From NCBI GenBank assembly GCA_937876225.1, contig CALFIC010000126.1, positions 1 through 24,115 on the forward strand: a DNA stretch of 24,115 nucleotides, read 5' to 3'. The stretch comes from an uncultured Chloroflexota bacterium (GTDB lineage Bacteria > Chloroflexota > Chloroflexia > Chloroflexales > Roseiflexaceae). Positions 17,301 through 24,115 of this stretch are shown here, piece by piece. Numbering within the stretch: position 1 is the stretch's first letter; every line of letters begins with the position of its first letter. The position numbers and the translations under genes were made by a program. Below the pieces are notes generated by a model, which did no database searches, was not told the DNA's origin, and saw only the letters and a list, made by a program, of their open reading frames with translations.

Positions 17301-17363
17301 CCACGTGCCGATTACTGCATCCATTGTCCCGCCCGGATGATGTGCCCAGAAGGGAATCAATAA
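14340..17363 (+). CDS. AddA-like helicase-nuclease with Fe-S PD-(D/E)XK domain
   Basis: The 1,007-residue protein has an intact UvrD-type motor: Walker A GAGTGKT (27-33), VVLTFTEKAATEMRAR, STFHAFAARLA, MVDEYQDTS (Asp251-Glu252), VVGDPRQAIYLWRQA, MTVHAAKGLEFSAVFIP and LWYVALTRAK. A C-terminal nuclease follows, with His818 (LGTLFHAAVEAH), Asp899 (GVIDRL), Asp908-Phe-Lys910 (IIDFKTD) and GDQLRLYAHA. Unlike classical AddA, this nuclease also carries the cysteine set Cys740 (TQCPRRYRF) and Cys993/996/1002 (CX2CX5C), implying its own Fe-S cluster. ATG 14340 follows AAAAGGA. Upstream in-frame ATG 14280 would overlap the AddB-like gene and is less likely. The pair should process double-strand DNA ends for recombination or degrade foreign DNA. 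Confidence 0.9.
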   Translation: MTTFAPNINQQQALHAPIDSTVCIIAGAGTGKTETLANRYVKILTETPHLHPRNIVVLTFTEKAATEMRARIMYKVTQASALNLSRVDMAEAHISTFHAFAARLALSQSITLNLDITEPFCDERNALRIAEACWEQFLTAGWQEAFAYLYNIVDNLDWNDDAYAKIITDMLADAKGMGLASEQLAERLAHTLTASEKHALLGQALQWNFVARSAQLNQRGQLDLDDIITVVPWLIAQFPQLCTDIRFVMVDEYQDTSAVQAQLLTSITPYTQGQPSHRTVVGDPRQAIYLWRQAQVQNIIDIREASQHQIDLIENHRSRKPILDLANISLNGYQFATPPEFDHTKTLVPAQHTPHNSAPDCVRYYRYKNQADEATAIATRMQELHTTYGVAYGDMAILLRRRAHLDVYADAMQQAGIPFDRGKNNPFYERPLVLDAIHTAVAIMDPSNEIALTRALLYATATLDDVSLAHMRQQHRDGSLWQMLVAHQHDIAPIGRFVQLQQQLAAQQWQLAPAEWLHEVILRCGLWQRDGAYGQRMLTKLVNDCRALPAANVPDLLGQLVERMRDEPESAAPELKTDTNAVQIMTVHAAKGLEFSAVFIPDAHAFSLRTQKPLTFQPGYLIDPLHPDETQQRLSKELERQNSNELLALWYVALTRAKYWLMVSARVPVKTSDSQFTAVFTHLQQHPIPGVDCRDIEHTPAFRIQPLPTIPVVNETQTAPLSCKRIIQLSPSAIHELTQCPRRYRFQRRSGLDALYSAEYDERVYMAQSITTTSGQYVLPKPDISAFETQEPAPDVRTDSDDPEQLGSNARILGTLFHAAVEAHASLPNGSTAELVAAAVQRYGQAVSLATQSELAIFVQRYLDSPLGQHAPQPHQVEQRIRWQIDTPSAVVELSGVIDRLTTTQIIDFKTDLDSAGISARHGDQLRLYAHAIMQQQATTKPNDLVIYHVRSGEQISIANDAQSMHQTMLRLEKAVQHIVNSDYPAVPRADYCIHCPARMMCPEGNQ

Positions 17364-17377
17364 AACCTGGTGGTGTA

Positions 17378-17405
17378 GTAGAGACGCAGCATGCTGCGTC
17401 TCTAC
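17378..17405. repeat. Perfect 28-bp palindromic repeat (GTAGAGACGCAGCA half-site)
   Basis: GTAGAGACGCAGCA is followed directly by its reverse complement. From memory, palindromes of this GTAGAGACG...CGTCTCTAC type are dispersed repeats in cyanobacteria and Chloroflexota. A diverged copy is at 8950-8977. Between the convergent AddA-like and GH116 genes it could act as a two-way terminator, though there is no T-run. It supplies the TAG stop of the GH116 gene (17404-17402). Confidence 0.88.
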
Positions 17406-19474
17406 ACTGCCGGATGCAACAATGCCTGCACAAAATTCCCGTGCACAAATTCACCTACCCCTTGATTACCCAACGCCATTGGCAAGGCCCACATCACCAT
17501 GTTGGAATAATAATCCTCGCCCCACACCGGCAACCCGGTTTCAGCGTTAATCAGACACCATTGATTCCACGGCGAACGACTGGTAATCGCCACGGCCGCA
17601 TAAATCCGGCGCGCGATTTCGAGCCCGGTTTCGCGTTGGCCGTGGTAGATAAAGGTCATCGCCGCACATAAGTTTTCACCCACAAAAATCTGCTTCGCAA
17701 AGTCGGTTTCGGGATCAATGGTTACCTCAAAAATCGACGTTTTGGTGCGGTCGCGTGAATCATAGCGTTGCCCCGTGGCCGTCGCTCCGTTGACCAACCC
17801 ATGGATGGTACTCTGCATATTCAGGCGCGCTACGGCGTGTAATGCACTATCCACTTGGGTACTGGGCAATACATCCGCTAAGCCCGCCACCTTGACACAC
17901 CATTGCGCCATCAATTGGTTCCCCAGCGACACATCGCTGTGGGTCCCTTCACCACTGGTGTTTGCCGGATCGTGCCACAAGCGATAATACTCGCCCGTCC
18001 ACAATTTTTCTTGATAGGCGGCTTGACCACGTGCCAGCCACTGCGTACATTCATCCACAAATGCGCTATCGCCCATCGCCGTTGCCAGCGCCTGCCCGGC
18101 CCGCAGGGTCGCCAACCACGTCCCCGCTACATACGCCGATGTGCCCCACCACGGCCAAATATCATAAAACTGATTGGCAGGCCAGAGTTGCCCCGGCTGC
18201 ACGTGCGCTTGGTCATTGACCAAGCCATCATCGTCGTCGTCGAGGGTGTATTGATAACGGATGGCCGCTTTGGCCGACGCATAAAACTGGCTCAATTGCG
18301 CCAAGTCATTGGTGCGCGCAAATAAGCGATAGACCTGCTGGGCGTATTGCCCCGGATTCAAGGGGTGCTGACAGTGGTAGCGCGGATCGCGCATCGATGT
18401 CCCACCGCCATACGAAAAGGGAATTTCGCCATCGGCAATCTGGAAGTGCCGAAAGGCCGCGAGGACCCCTGCTTCGAGTTCGGGATAAAAGAACAAAATT
18501 GGGAAGTGGCCATGCATACGACAGACCATCGTTTCGGTGATGGGACAGCCTAAATGACTCTCGTTGTGCGTGAACCAGCCCTCAGCGCCCCACCATTCAT
18601 CTTTGCGTGTTTTGGCGATCCAGATGGAGTTTTTGGCTAGACTATACAGGCTTTGTACCAAGCCATCGCATAGCCAATCAGGCATCCCGCTGGTGTAAAT
18701 CACCCGTTGCCACGCTAGCACTCGCGTCGTCAATTCGGTGTAGCGTTGCCAGGCATCAGTGGCTACTGCCTGCACGCTGGCATAGCGCACCCCGTACTGA
18801 TGTACGTGCGCTTCGTTGCCACTATCGCGCCAATGAGGCGCATACCAGGCCAACACCACACGCACGCGCTGGGTTTGGTGAGGTGCGAGGCGACATGCAA
18901 TCCGCCCCGTCAAGGGGCCGTCATCGGCCGTCACCACCACCCCATCGCCATGCAACGTCACCTGGGCGGCCTTGCTGTTTTTTGATTGCGGTGGCGTAAT
19001 CACCAGTGCGGTATCGAGGGATTGATCACTGGTATTGCATATTTCGATTTCAAATAAGGTCGCCGGGATGTTGCTGGCGACTGCATCGCCCAAAATCAAC
19101 GGCGTCACCGCCCGAATCCCCAATGTAAAGGGCTGGTTCGCAAACGTACAATACATATCGGCCACCGGGAAGTGTCCCCAATAGGCGATATCGGCAGTCG
19201 ATAGTGGCACGCTGTAGTGGTTGTTGACTTGGACCTGTAGCCATTCTTTGAAGTCACGACGGGGGGGCACGATGTCATTGAAAATCGAGCACAGGCCAAT
19301 TTTGCCAGTACCTTCCAGCGTAAAATACCCCGTCCCCAAACCACCCATCGGCACGCCACTATCGAGGCGTTGGCCATCATAGACCACCCCAGGCACGGGT
19401 GTAGCAAATCCATCCGCCACTATCGTCGTCCACTGGTTGCGTGCCACATTCGCATCAAACGGCCACATTGCCAT
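17402..19474 (-). CDS. GH116-family (GBA2-like/DUF608) glycoside hydrolase, catalytically divergent
   Basis: The 690-residue product shows both halves of the GH116 family. The N-terminal beta domain has GVPMGGLGTGYF (about 40-51) and IFNDIVPPRRDF, and the C-terminal alpha-toroid has HFPILFFYPELEAG, GQLWPANQFYDIWPWWGTSAYVAG and FEVTIDPETDFAKQIFVGENL. The family includes beta-glucosidases, beta-xylosidases and glucosylceramidases. By manual comparison with human GBA2, the nucleophile position (Glu of EYPMYNTYD) aligns near Gly309 of HLGCPITETMV, with Glu305 and Glu314 close by. The acid/base Asp of the SDQCAGQW motif aligns with Asn519 (LGNQLMAQW). Specificity and even activity are therefore uncertain. 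No signal peptide is visible. ATG 19474 follows GAAAGGA. It lies 35 bp after the second compact helicase, on the same strand. Confidence 0.85.
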   Translation of the reverse strand: MAMWPFDANVARNQWTTIVADGFATPVPGVVYDGQRLDSGVPMGGLGTGYFTLEGTGKIGLCSIFNDIVPPRRDFKEWLQVQVNNHYSVPLSTADIAYWGHFPVADMYCTFANQPFTLGIRAVTPLILGDAVASNIPATLFEIEICNTSDQSLDTALVITPPQSKNSKAAQVTLHGDGVVVTADDGPLTGRIACRLAPHQTQRVRVVLAWYAPHWRDSGNEAHVHQYGVRYASVQAVATDAWQRYTELTTRVLAWQRVIYTSGMPDWLCDGLVQSLYSLAKNSIWIAKTRKDEWWGAEGWFTHNESHLGCPITETMVCRMHGHFPILFFYPELEAGVLAAFRHFQIADGEIPFSYGGGTSMRDPRYHCQHPLNPGQYAQQVYRLFARTNDLAQLSQFYASAKAAIRYQYTLDDDDDGLVNDQAHVQPGQLWPANQFYDIWPWWGTSAYVAGTWLATLRAGQALATAMGDSAFVDECTQWLARGQAAYQEKLWTGEYYRLWHDPANTSGEGTHSDVSLGNQLMAQWCVKVAGLADVLPSTQVDSALHAVARLNMQSTIHGLVNGATATGQRYDSRDRTKTSIFEVTIDPETDFAKQIFVGENLCAAMTFIYHGQRETGLEIARRIYAAVAITSRSPWNQWCLINAETGLPVWGEDYYSNMVMWALPMALGNQGVGEFVHGNFVQALLHPAV

Positions 19475-19509
19475 CGTGCTATCCTTTCAAGATACGTTTA
19501 CCACTATCA

Positions 19510-21696
19510 TTATGCCCGTTTGGGGCGCAGGGGGCGCATCGGCCACAATTCGCCACGGAAGCGGGTAAGTACCGCCAACGCCGTTGCATCATCGTGCAAA
19601 TAGCGCTTCAAATGTACCATCATACCAGGGCTCGCACCAAACTCCGTCAGCGCTTCTTGCAAGGCTTCGGCATCGGTTTGGGCGCTGGCGAGGATTTGTT
19701 CACTGGCCGCCAGTTTCATTTCGTACACAAAACGGGACGGCGTCGCCGACGGCAACGCATCCCGCCCCAATCCAGCCGCCGGCAATGGCACACCGATGGT
19801 GAGCAATTGCTTGGCGCGGGTTATTGCCACATAAAACAAACGCCGCTCTTCTTCGATAGCATCCGAGCCCGCCGGCACCGCTTGGGGATCGTTGCGATCA
19901 AAGACTTCGGGCGAGCTGCCGTGTGCCGGCGTGTAGCCTTCGAGCGCCGCCGGAATCAACACGTGGTCGTATTCCAGCCCTTTGGCACGATAGACCGTGG
20001 TAAACAACACTTGCTGGGCTTCGTCGGCTTGCCCCGCCGTAGCGTCAAACCCTGCCAACCAGCCACAAAAATCATTGGCGCTGATTTGCAAATGCTCTAC
20101 TACCGCAATCAAATGACGCACCGCAATACTACGCTCGGCTGCGGCTTCGCCCCGCCCATAGGCCCGCACAAAATGCTCGTCGAGGCGCAATTGTTGACTA
20201 AGGGTGCTCAACAGCTCGTAGCCGCTAGCTTGGTCACGCAACAGACGTCCTAGTTGCTCAAACAAAATCAACAGGTCGGTAATGCGTTCACGAGCCAGCA
20301 ACGAAATTTCGGCTTGCTCGCTCAGTCGCGTCAACATCATCCGCAAGGTATGCGTTTGGGCGCCATCTTCGCGCACGGCCTGTTGCAACACCTCGCGTTG
20401 CAAGCCGCGCATGGGCGTATTGGCGATGCGGATAAAGCGGGTGGCGATTTCTTCGTTGAGGGGGGTATCAAGTGCGAGGAGCGTCGCCACATAATCAGCG
20501 AGCAAAGTATGCTCACGCCGTTGATAAAACGGTCCCCGCCCGAGGATGCGGTAGGGGATTTTGCGGAGCAGACAAGCGATTTCGAGTGATTGCAACTGCC
20601 CCAGCGTGCGCCCTAGCACCACCACACTGGCTGGCGCATGCATGCTACACCACGCCACCAACTGGTCACATAGCACGTCGTCGATAATCCCCGCCCGACT
20701 ACTACGGTCTTCACAGATTTGCACGTTGGTGGTCGATTGCCAATCTGCCGCCACTAAGTCTTTGGCGAAGCGCACGTTGTTGCGCACAATCACGTTGTGG
20801 GCACATTGCGCCAACAACGGTCCAAAGCGGAAACTCTGGGTGAGTGGATAATCGACAATCTGACGATCCGCCAAACCCGTCCCAAACCGACTGAGCAGAT
20901 AATCAGGTCGAGCGCCACGCCATTCGTAAATCGTTTGATCGTCGTCACCCACCACCATTACATCAGCGCTGGTGCCGGCCATTTTGGTGACCAACAATTG
21001 TTGGCCAAAGTTGACGTCTTGGTATTCGTCTACAATCAATACCCGCATCGCCCCGGTGACTTTACGCCAAAACTTGGGATGTTCGTCGGCTAATTGCACC
21101 AACAACGGCACAAAATCATCGAAGCCCACCGCCCCATAGCCTTGTCGCATTTCTTCGTAGCGAGCATACACCAACGGAATATCGCTACTCGTGGCATGCG
21201 CCGCCCGATCACTGCCGGACGGAATGAGTGCCGCCTTCCATAGCGTAATCGCCGCCGCCACCGCATCGACATCGACGGCACCATCCTCGACCACCCCTTC
21301 TTGCACCAGCGACTGGATGGCGCGGTGCATCATCAAGCGCGAGCGGTCGGTTTGCTCGTCGAGCCACCATTCTTTGGGCTCTTCGATCAGTTGCTCACCA
21401 ATGGCTTGTTTGAGCCAGCGATAGGCAAAAGAATGAAAGGTATCGACCCGCGGTTGGTCGGCTTTGTCGGGGAGGAGCGTGGCGATCCGTTCGCGTAATT
21501 CATTGCGCGCCAAGGCATTGTAGGCAAATACCCGCACTCCCCGTGGGTCGACCCCTAATTCTTTGATCAGGTAGGCCACCCGTAGCACAATGGTGGTGGT
21601 TTTGCCACTGCCGGCCACGGCCAAGACGCGGGCGTGTTGACGGAGTGGATGGGCGATGATGGCGAGTTGTTCACTTGTAGGTGGTGGTATCTGCAT
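19510..21696 (-). CDS. Second compact UvrD/PcrA-like SF1A DNA helicase (paralogue)
   Basis: The start is probably ATG 21696 (MQIPPPTSEQLAIIAHP), which aligns with the paralogue. The longer frame from 21723 would begin inside the upstream terminator hairpin. The 728-aa product has AVAGSGKTT (27-35), DTFHSFAYRW, IVDEYQDVN, VVGDDDQTIYEWRGARPDYLL, TQSFRFGPLLAQ, VVVLGRT, TTVYRAKGLEYDHVLIP and RRLFYVAITRAK, so it should be an active translocating helicase without a nuclease domain. It resembles 8974-11241 over its whole length, especially the AHATSS insertion and motifs II-IV. The C-terminal tails differ. The gene sits between two carbohydrate genes and 35 bp ahead of GH116, probably cotranscribed with the latter. 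There is no strong ribosome site. Confidence 0.92.
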   Translation of the reverse strand: MQIPPPTSEQLAIIAHPLRQHARVLAVAGSGKTTTIVLRVAYLIKELGVDPRGVRVFAYNALARNELRERIATLLPDKADQPRVDTFHSFAYRWLKQAIGEQLIEEPKEWWLDEQTDRSRLMMHRAIQSLVQEGVVEDGAVDVDAVAAAITLWKAALIPSGSDRAAHATSSDIPLVYARYEEMRQGYGAVGFDDFVPLLVQLADEHPKFWRKVTGAMRVLIVDEYQDVNFGQQLLVTKMAGTSADVMVVGDDDQTIYEWRGARPDYLLSRFGTGLADRQIVDYPLTQSFRFGPLLAQCAHNVIVRNNVRFAKDLVAADWQSTTNVQICEDRSSRAGIIDDVLCDQLVAWCSMHAPASVVVLGRTLGQLQSLEIACLLRKIPYRILGRGPFYQRREHTLLADYVATLLALDTPLNEEIATRFIRIANTPMRGLQREVLQQAVREDGAQTHTLRMMLTRLSEQAEISLLARERITDLLILFEQLGRLLRDQASGYELLSTLSQQLRLDEHFVRAYGRGEAAAERSIAVRHLIAVVEHLQISANDFCGWLAGFDATAGQADEAQQVLFTTVYRAKGLEYDHVLIPAALEGYTPAHGSSPEVFDRNDPQAVPAGSDAIEEERRLFYVAITRAKQLLTIGVPLPAAGLGRDALPSATPSRFVYEMKLAASEQILASAQTDAEALQEALTEFGASPGMMVHLKRYLHDDATALAVLTRFRGELWPMRPLRPKRA

Positions 21697-21705
21697 ATTT
21701 TTCTG

Positions 21706-21739
21706 GTAAAAACGCCGCCCCACGCTGGTGAGGCGGCGT
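21706..21739 (-). terminator. Rho-independent terminator after the TIM-barrel gene
   Basis: ACGCCGCC (21739-21732 read on the minus strand) pairs with GGCGGCGT (21719-21712) around a 12-base loop and is followed by TTTTT on the minus strand. It starts 18 bp after the stop of the sugar isomerase-like gene and ends ten bases before the helicase ATG. It should separate or attenuate transcription between the two. Confidence 0.8.
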
Positions 21740-21756
21740 CACGGGCACCGGGATGA

Positions 21757-22599
21757 TTAATCGACCAAGGAACGCAAGTAGCGTACTGATTTGACAAAGC
21801 CTTCGTGGGGTGCAAAGGCGTCGTCTTCGTGCTCCACCGAAATCACGCCGTCGTAGCCGACTTGGCGCAAGGTGGTCAAGAATTCGCCCCAGCGGATGCG
21901 ACCATAGCCGGGCAACACGTAGCGCCACCAGCCATCACCGTTCGAGCCGACACGGGCCCGGCGGGTGGGGTTGACCCATACGTCTTTGGCATGGACGTGG
22001 AAGATACGCTTTTGGAATTCGCGCACGCCATCGATGTAATCGATTTCTTGCCAGTCGAGGTGTGAAGGGTCATAGTTGAGCCCCATGTGCTCGTCTGGGA
22101 AGACTTCGAACAAGGTCTGGAAGTGCTCGAGATTCTGCAAATTGGTGGCATACCAGTTTTCAAACATGATTTTGACGCCGGCTTCTTTAGCCAACTTCAT
22201 CATTGGATTCATGTGCTCGGGCATGTCTTCGCGAATGGTCTGGAGCCGGTTTTTGCCTGGAGTAGGGAAGCCAGCAATGGCACCCACCAACTCGACGCCC
22301 AGTTTGGGGGCCAGTTGAATGGCAGCCGGGAAGACTTTTTTGGACATCGCCAAATGCTCGGGGGTCACGCCGGTCATCATGGTGTGCCAGTAGCAGACAA
22401 TGCTCGACAACGTGATGTTGTGCTTGGCCAACAAATTGTTGAGTGAGGCAATGTCGCTGTCGGTGACCGTCAAGGCATCAAAATTGCTGCCAGGACCAAC
22501 GTCGAGCTCAATTTGCTGTACCCCGATTGACGCCGCCCACGGGATGAGTTTGTCGAGTGGTTCACGGCTTACGGGTGCGGTCAAAATACCAACCTTCAT
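21757..22599 (-). CDS. Sugar phosphate isomerase/epimerase-like TIM barrel (xylose isomerase-like, AP endonuclease 2 family)
   Basis: The 280-residue product has the standard metal-binding set of this family: Glu147 (IMFENWY), Asp177/His180 (LNYDPSHLDW), His201/His203 (FHVHAKD) and Glu256 (ISVEHED). Members isomerise, epimerise or dehydrate sugars and inositols (IolE, IolI, hydroxypyruvate isomerase types), and the exact substrate cannot be read here. Its start follows AGAGGGG. The Gfo/Idh/MocA gene ends 24 bp upstream, and this pairing of a TIM-barrel isomerase with an NAD-dependent sugar dehydrogenase is common in sugar and polyol catabolic operons. A terminator follows. Confidence 0.88.
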   Translation of the reverse strand: MKVGILTAPVSREPLDKLIPWAASIGVQQIELDVGPGSNFDALTVTDSDIASLNNLLAKHNITLSSIVCYWHTMMTGVTPEHLAMSKKVFPAAIQLAPKLGVELVGAIAGFPTPGKNRLQTIREDMPEHMNPMMKLAKEAGVKIMFENWYATNLQNLEHFQTLFEVFPDEHMGLNYDPSHLDWQEIDYIDGVREFQKRIFHVHAKDVWVNPTRRARVGSNGDGWWRYVLPGYGRIRWGEFLTTLRQVGYDGVISVEHEDDAFAPHEGFVKSVRYLRSLVD

Positions 22600-22623
22600 G
22601 GAAAAACCCCTCTCTGACGATAC

Positions 22624-23619
22624 CTAATCTGCGACCACGGCCACCGGTTGGCCATGTTTTGCCGAAGCATATATTGCATCCATTAGTCGTGCCTGCCGCA
22701 ACCCCAACATCGCGGGGCTAGGGGTGATGGCACGCCCAAGAATACACTCACGGAAGTTTTCTTGGATGGATTGCGTGGTAGGCACTGCGGGGTACTTGAT
22801 CATTTGGCCGTTTTGCCAATGCTCCATCGTACCACCATAAATGCTGGTTTTCACGCTTCCACCCGTCCCTTGGATAAAAATTCCTTGCTCAAACACCGTG
22901 GCATCACCGCTCACTGCCGCGCTCCCCAATGTGCCATCGGCAAAGCGCATCACCACGGTGCCCGCAATGTCGACTGCTTCGCCTTTGTTGTTGACACAAG
23001 CGTAAACTTCGGTCACGGCTTGCCCCGACAAATACAGCATGGCGTTGAACATATGCGCGCCACTGTCATACAAATTACCGCCACCCGATTGCACCGGGTC
23101 ACTGCGCCAGGTGCCTTTTTGGCTTTGGATCCACGGCTGGGCACAAACGCCGGTCACCAGTGACAAATTACCGAGTTTGCCGGCGGCAATCGTATCGCGA
23201 ATATATTGGAATTCACAAGTAAATGGGCCGGGGAAGGCCACTGACAAGATTTTTTGGGTCTTATCGGCATGTTCGATTAATGCCAAGGCATCTTCGGTAT
23301 CAATCACCATCGGTTTTTCAACCAAGACATGCGCACCGGCGTTCATGGCATCGATGGTTTGTTGGAAGTGTTGATTGTGCGGGGTTACAATCACCACGCC
23401 ATCAAGGCGTTCGTTTTTGAGCATATCGTGATAATCGTGGTAGGTAGCAGGGAGGTTGGTTTTGTCCGAAACTGTTTCGCGGATAAACCGCTCCAAGTTA
23501 TCGGCCGATGGTTCTGCAAGGGCCGCCACCTGGACACCAGGCAAGGCATCAAACATACGGCCGTGATGCCGGGCCATACCACCACAACCAATGATTCCAA
23601 TCCGTACAATGTCACTCAT
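22624..23619 (-). CDS. Gfo/Idh/MocA family NAD(P)-dependent sugar oxidoreductase
   Basis: The protein is 331 aa from ATG 23619, which lies five bases after AAGGAGG. The longer frame from 23640 has no such site. A Rossmann fold begins IGIIGCGGMARHHG (GxGxxA, residues 7-20). VLVEKPMVID contains the characteristic Glu101-Lys102-Pro, and GGGNLYDSGAHMFN provides Asp185 and His189 of the catalytic D-x3-H pair. Family members oxidise sugars, inositols or their derivatives. It is the first gene of the minus-strand pair with the TIM-barrel isomerase. Confidence 0.92.
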   Translation of the reverse strand: MSDIVRIGIIGCGGMARHHGRMFDALPGVQVAALAEPSADNLERFIRETVSDKTNLPATYHDYHDMLKNERLDGVVIVTPHNQHFQQTIDAMNAGAHVLVEKPMVIDTEDALALIEHADKTQKILSVAFPGPFTCEFQYIRDTIAAGKLGNLSLVTGVCAQPWIQSQKGTWRSDPVQSGGGNLYDSGAHMFNAMLYLSGQAVTEVYACVNNKGEAVDIAGTVVMRFADGTLGSAAVSGDATVFEQGIFIQGTGGSVKTSIYGGTMEHWQNGQMIKYPAVPTTQSIQENFRECILGRAITPSPAMLGLRQARLMDAIYASAKHGQPVAVVAD

Positions 23620-23693
23620 ACGAGCCTCCTTGCGCTCCACATCATTGTGGTTCTATGGTAGCACATTCTGGTCAATCCGGGGGCACATCACAT

Positions 23694-23738
23694 ACAAAAA
23701 CGACTCCGAGATGGGGTGCATCTCGGAGTCGTTTTTGT
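23694..23738 (-). terminator. Strong rho-independent terminator after ABC transporter gene
   Basis: Arms of about 20 bases (outer A-run, core ACGACTCCGAGATG) pair perfectly around the loop GGGTG. The A/T-rich ends provide a U-tract on either strand. It lies eight bases after the transporter stop codon and separates it from the oxidoreductase gene. The remaining spacer to 23619 holds a TTGACC on the minus strand but no clear -10 at 16-18 bp. Confidence 0.9.
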
Positions 23739-23745
23739 GGACAAC

Positions 23746-24115
23746 TTAGGCTTTTTTGGCGGGCATTGAGAGCGCGATGTCGTTCAATGGTTGCACCCCA
23801 GCCAACGAGAGTTCCTTGGCGAAGTGACAAGCCACAAAATGTTCATCACCGATATCTTGGAGCAGCGGGCGCTCTTGGCTACAGATATCTTTGGCGTAGC
23901 GACAGCGGGGGTGGAAGTAACACCCACTCGGTGGATTGGCTGGGCTCGGTACTTCACCCTGCAAACGAATCGGGCGGGTGCGCAAGCGCGGGTCAGCCTT
24001 GGGGATGGCATTGAGCAACGCTTCCGTATACGGATGCTTAGGCGTAAAGTAGAGTTTGTCGGTTTTGGCCATCTCGCCGATATAGCCGACATACATCACC
24101 GCCACCCGATCCGAA
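23746..24115 (-). CDS. Oligopeptide/dipeptide-type ABC transporter ATP-binding protein, C-terminal part
   Basis: The frame enters from the window edge (…SDRVAVMYVG) and ends at the stop at 23746, about 122 residues. SDRVAVMYVGYIGE is the segment after the H-loop in OppD/OppF-type ATPases. HPYTEALLNAIPKADP and PSPANPPSGCYFHPRC...C are the diagnostic oligo_HPY C-terminal extension with its cysteines. The subunit would drive uptake of peptides or, in many bacteria, oligosaccharides. The Walker motifs lie outside the window, so OppD versus OppF cannot be settled. Confidence 0.9.
   Translation of the reverse strand, partial: SDRVAVMYVGYIGEMAKTDKLYFTPKHPYTEALLNAIPKADPRLRTRPIRLQGEVPSPANPPSGCYFHPRCRYAKDICSQERPLLQDIGDEHFVACHFAKELSLAGVQPLNDIALSMPAKKA

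Noticed and set aside
8974..17363. Known named phage-defence system (Gabija, Zorya, Hachiman or similar) in the helicase/nuclease block
   Set aside because: No OLD-family nuclease, ZorAB motor or other diagnostic partner is present. The composition fits AddAB-type end processing plus separate helicases.
19441..20253. Plus-strand open frame of 270 codons opposite the second helicase
   Set aside because: It overlaps the conserved motif V/VI region of the real gene on the other strand, with a low-complexity Arg/His/Gln-rich translation and no ribosome site recognised.
1..24115. Integrated prophage or insertion sequence in the window
   Set aside because: No integrase, transposase, terminal repeats with target duplication, tRNA attachment site or phage structural gene could be seen.

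Overview
The window looks like a chromosomal segment of a moderate-GC environmental bacterium. I infer a Chloroflexota member (Herpetosiphon/Chloroflexales-like) from the gene mix: Thr/Pro-rich secreted proteins, a microbial-type PARG, many compact SF1 helicases, and an abundant GTAGAGACG-type palindrome. There is no rRNA or marker gene to prove this. I see no tRNA, CRISPR array, transposase or integrase.

Layout. (1) 1-3615, minus strand: two tandem paralogous secreted or membrane-anchored proteins. They share a Cys/His/Asp-Asn pattern like a papain-type cysteine peptidase, and the downstream one is cut by the window edge. (2) 3834-5801, plus: a full-length YjhG-type D-xylonate dehydratase, separated from the next convergent gene by a strong two-way terminator. 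(3) 5860-8844: a membrane-anchored HEPN(Swt1-like) protein with an Ada-like C-terminal module and a microbial PARG (both minus), divergent from a histone-deacetylase-fold amidohydrolase (plus). A perfect 24-bp palindrome lies in the divergent spacer. (4) 8974-17363: a DNA-processing block. A compact UvrD/PcrA-like helicase (minus) is divergent from an AddB-like/AddA-like pair (plus). Both divergent promoters carry the same 20-bp element in inverted orientation, and the helicase appears to be leaderless. (5) 17402-23619, minus: carbohydrate genes (GH116-family protein, xylose-isomerase-like TIM barrel, Gfo/Idh/MocA dehydrogenase). A second, paralogous compact helicase sits between the TIM-barrel gene and the GH116 gene. 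(6) 23746-24115, minus: the C-terminus of an oligopeptide-type ABC transporter ATPase.

How the genes may work together. The AddB-like and AddA-like proteins should form a RecBCD/AddAB-type helicase-nuclease for DNA ends. Unusually, both nuclease domains carry the four-cysteine Fe-S signature. The two compact helicases (8974-11241 and 19510-21696) are clear paralogues lying on either side of this pair. The PARG, deacetylase and HEPN genes could form a small regulatory or stress module based on removal of ADP-ribose and acyl groups, but this is inference. The sugar genes are compatible with uptake and oxidation of pentoses or other carbohydrates.

Two copies of a 28-bp palindromic repeat (8950-8977 exact-length but diverged, 17378-17405 perfect) lie between convergent gene pairs. 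Each supplies the TAG stop codon of the minus-strand gene at the same position within the repeat. The most interesting observations are this stop-codon-supplying repeat, the mirrored promoter element with a leaderless helicase, the HEPN/PARG/deacetylase cluster with its palindrome, and the paralogous papain-like secreted proteins.
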